NCBI RefSeq assembly: GCF_004000925.1
Contig: NZ_BIME01000004.1
Span: forward strand, 464,327 to 528,326
DNA from: Paenibacillus illinoisensis NBRC 15959
GTDB lineage: Bacteria; Bacillota; Bacilli; Paenibacillales; Paenibacillaceae
DNA: 64,000 bases
Direction of reading: 5' to 3'
Shown here piece after piece: positions 62,492 to 64,000 of the stretch (position 1 is its first letter; each line of letters begins with the position of its first letter). Position numbers and translations under genes: made by a program. The notes below the pieces were generated by a model that saw only the letters and a list, made by a program, of their open reading frames with translations, searched no databases and had not been told where the DNA came from.

Positions 62492-64000
62492 ATGTCCGAT
62501 AGGCGTAAACGGGTAAATATCAAAGCTTTTTTGGAAGGTAGATCGTTCAGGGCGGGATCGCCCTTCATTCCTATAACAACAGGTGAGCAGGAGCAATTTG
62601 AAACGTTACTTCAATCGTTGGCAATCACCATCCCCGCTGCAGTTAGTCAGCCTACATCTGCTAACATACTTGCGCTGCAGTCAGGATTACGGAATGTACT
62701 TACTTTTGTTAACGAGTCAGGTTTCCGTGCTGGCGTAAAAGCCGAGCTTCAAGCTGTATTGGAATTAACCATTGCAGCTTCAGAGGTCGTACCTGTTGCG
62801 TTAGTCAACTTGTCTGGCAACTTACAGAATCTGCTTGATGATCTGTTGAGTGTGACTTTGTTGCTTGAGGTACCCCCGCCAGAGAAAGATAAGCTTGTAG
62901 GATTGATTCGGAATACGTCTATAGCACTTAGCCGTTCAACCATAGGAATTGGTTCGTCCGGGATAACCGGACCTGCTGGTCCACCGGGGGTGCCCGGAGT
63001 GCCCGGAGTGCCCGGTGTGCCTGGAGTACAGGGGCCGGCAGGGCCTCCTGGAGAGGCGGGCTTAGCGGGTCCAGTAGGCCCAGTAGGCCCAGCAGGTCCA
63101 GTAGGCCCAGCAGGTCCAGTAGGTCCGATTGGTCCCGCTGGACCACAAGGTGCTCAGGGTCCAGTAGGACCAACGGGAGCAGGGTTTAATAATGTAACGC
63201 CATATGATCCAACACAAGGTCCAAGTTATTCTCAAGGCCAAGTTGTCAGTTATGATGGGAATTTATATGTAGCTAATGTAAATAGCCCAACGGGTATCCC
63301 TGGAAGTTCGCCAGATTTTACATTATTGTTATCGGGTGGAACAACTGGTGCTACGGGAGCAACAGGTGCAGGTTTAACAGGCATCGTTCCTTTTGATCCT
63401 GCGCTTGCTCCGTCGTACGCTTCCGGGCAAATTGTTACCTATGCAGGTGGAACATATATTACGAATGTGGCTTCTCCAACGGGGACTCCAGGAACTTCAG
63501 GGGATTACACATTACTAGCGAGTGCAGGAGTAACTGGCTCGACTGGAGCAACAGGCGTAGGTTTGGAAGGATCGGTGCCATTTGACCCTGCTGCGGCTCC
63601 GACATATCCATCAGGTCAGGTGGTTACGTTCAACGGCAGTACTTATATTACCAATGTGGCATCTCCGACTGGAACGCCAAATACCTCTCCGGATTATACG
63701 TTGCTTGCGGGTGTCGGACCTACTGGTTCAGCGGGTCCAACGGGAGCAACAGGAATAGGTTTAACTGGGATTTTGCCATTTGATCCGGCAGTGGCACCAA
63801 CATATCCAGCAGGTCAAATTGTTACTTTTAACGGTAGCACGTATATAGCCAATACAGCATCACCAACCGGAACACCCGGAACGTCTCCAGACTACACGTT
63901 GTTGGCAGGAGCAGGGGTGACAGGCGTTACCGGAGCAACAGGGGTAAGCATAACAGGAAGCACAGGGAGTCCTGGAGCTACAGGTCCAACCGGATCGACT
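62492..64000 (+). CDS. Collagen-like surface protein with interleaved repeats (partial)
   Basis: Open from ATG 62492 (AAAGGAGG 15 bases upstream) to the window edge, at least 503 residues, so the C-terminus is unseen. Residues 1-156 form a helical preface domain ([19 protein letters not shown]..., [18 protein letters not shown]) similar to those before collagen repeats in spore-surface proteins. Residues 157-231 are about 24 collagen Gly-X-Y triplets ([11 protein letters not shown]). From residue 229 four units of 63, 63, 66 and 63 residues each join a globular module (VPFDP...[27 protein letters not shown]) with a few GxT triplets. The module resembles carbohydrate-binding type 5/12 motifs. 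A spore or cell-surface filament is likely. Confidence 0.85.
   Translation, partial: MSDRRKRVNIKAFLEGRSFRAGSPFIPITTGEQEQFETLLQSLAITIPAAVSQPTSANILALQSGLRNVLTFVNESGFRAGVKAELQAVLELTIAASEVVPVALVNLSGNLQNLLDDLLSVTLLLEVPPPEKDKLVGLIRNTSIALSRSTIGIGSSGITGPAGPPGVPGVPGVPGVPGVQGPAGPPGEAGLAGPVGPVGPAGPVGPAGPVGPIGPAGPQGAQGPVGPTGAGFNNVTPYDPTQGPSYSQGQVVSYDGNLYVANVNSPTGIPGSSPDFTLLLSGGTTGATGATGAGLTGIVPFDPALAPSYASGQIVTYAGGTYITNVASPTGTPGTSGDYTLLASAGVTGSTGATGVGLEGSVPFDPAAAPTYPSGQVVTFNGSTYITNVASPTGTPNTSPDYTLLAGVGPTGSAGPTGATGIGLTGILPFDPAVAPTYPAGQIVTFNGSTYIANTASPTGTPGTSPDYTLLAGAGVTGVTGATGVSITGSTGSPGATGPTGST
62969..63181 (+). repeat. Collagen-type triplet-coding repeat
   Basis: Short tandem repeats of 9 bases (GGAGTGCCC-like, about 62990-63030) and 18 bases (GGTCCAGTAGGCCCAGCA-like, about 63070-63125). 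Such tracts are prone to slippage and length change. Confidence 0.9.
63176..63940 (+). repeat. Four long tandem units in the collagen-like gene
   Basis: Unit starts at 63176, 63365, 63554 and 63752, i.e. periods 189, 189, 198 and 189 bases. Each encodes a TxPYDP/VPFDP opening, a GQ-V-Y-G-Y core and a PTG-PG-SPDYTLL ending. A fifth unit start (63941) is replaced by triplet repeats. Confidence 0.88.

Noticed and set aside
62928..63173. 81-codon Leu-rich minus-strand frame over the collagen repeats
   Set aside because: It is the antisense reading of the Gly-Pro repeats.
1..64000. CRISPR, tRNA, rRNA, transposase or prophage genes
   Set aside because: None could be supported in either strand.

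Overview
The window reads as chromosomal core DNA of an aerobic, endospore-forming member of the Bacillota, most likely a Paenibacillus or close relative. The basis is the dense set of sporulation genes (spoIVB, spo0A, spoIIM, spoIIA operon, spoVA genes, ytfJ, dacB, dacF, spmAB), the Bacillus-like gene order, strong AGGAGG-type ribosome sites with many GTG/TTG starts, and moderate GC. No rRNA, tRNA, CRISPR array, prophage or insertion sequence was seen.

Layout. 1-12.4 kb: nusB-folD-xseAB-ispA-dxs-tlyA-(unknown)-argR-recN-spoIVB-spo0A, the order known from Bacillus. 12.4-15.8 kb: an iron island with three Fur-box-like sites, an AraC regulator whose frame runs without a stop into a siderophore-binding lipoprotein, and a ferredoxin-NADP reductase. 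15.8-20.4 kb: accessory genes (FlxA-like protein, papain-fold hydrolase, two zinc-ribbon proteins, thymidine kinase, small ion channel, DUF2627). 20.5-26.5 kb: branched-chain 2-oxoacid dehydrogenase operon (lpdA-bkdAA-bkdAB-bkdB) and lipB. 26.5-30.8 kb: two unlisted miniproteins (Prli42-like, MciZ-like), an M20 peptidase, nudF, an EndoQ-like nuclease and spoIIM. 30.8-37.3 kb: fur, DUF4227, xerD, punA, dacF and spoIIAA-spoIIAB-sigF. 37.3-39.3 kb: a divergent transporter/AraC pair. 39.4-43.9 kb: a large hairpin element, then spoVAA-spoVAB-spoVAF-lysA. 44-48.8 kb: ppiB, an FMN riboswitch and ribD-ribE-ribBA-ribH. 48.9-62.3 kb: scpA-scpB, DUF2953, ytfJ, dacB, spmA-spmB, a secreted trypsin-like protease, rluB and the cytochrome c biogenesis/redox operon resABCDE. 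62.5-64 kb: the start of a collagen-like surface protein that runs off the window.

How the parts fit. Spo0A (with its own SigH/0A control region) and the SigH-type promoter of spoIIA link initiation to SigF activation. SpoIVB and SpoIIM serve signalling and engulfment, DacF/DacB/SpmAB shape cortex and core hydration, and SpoVA proteins handle dipicolinate and germination. Prli42 and MciZ are small effectors of stress sensing and cell division. Fur and the Fur-box cluster form an iron circuit. The most interesting items are the regulator/lipoprotein frame with an embedded Fur box and ribosome site, the 146-nt branched hairpin before spoVAA, the collagen protein with interleaved 63-66-residue carbohydrate-binding-like repeats, the long FMN-riboswitch leader, and a ribosome-site-occluding hairpin whose 5' arm lies upstream of a -10-like box.
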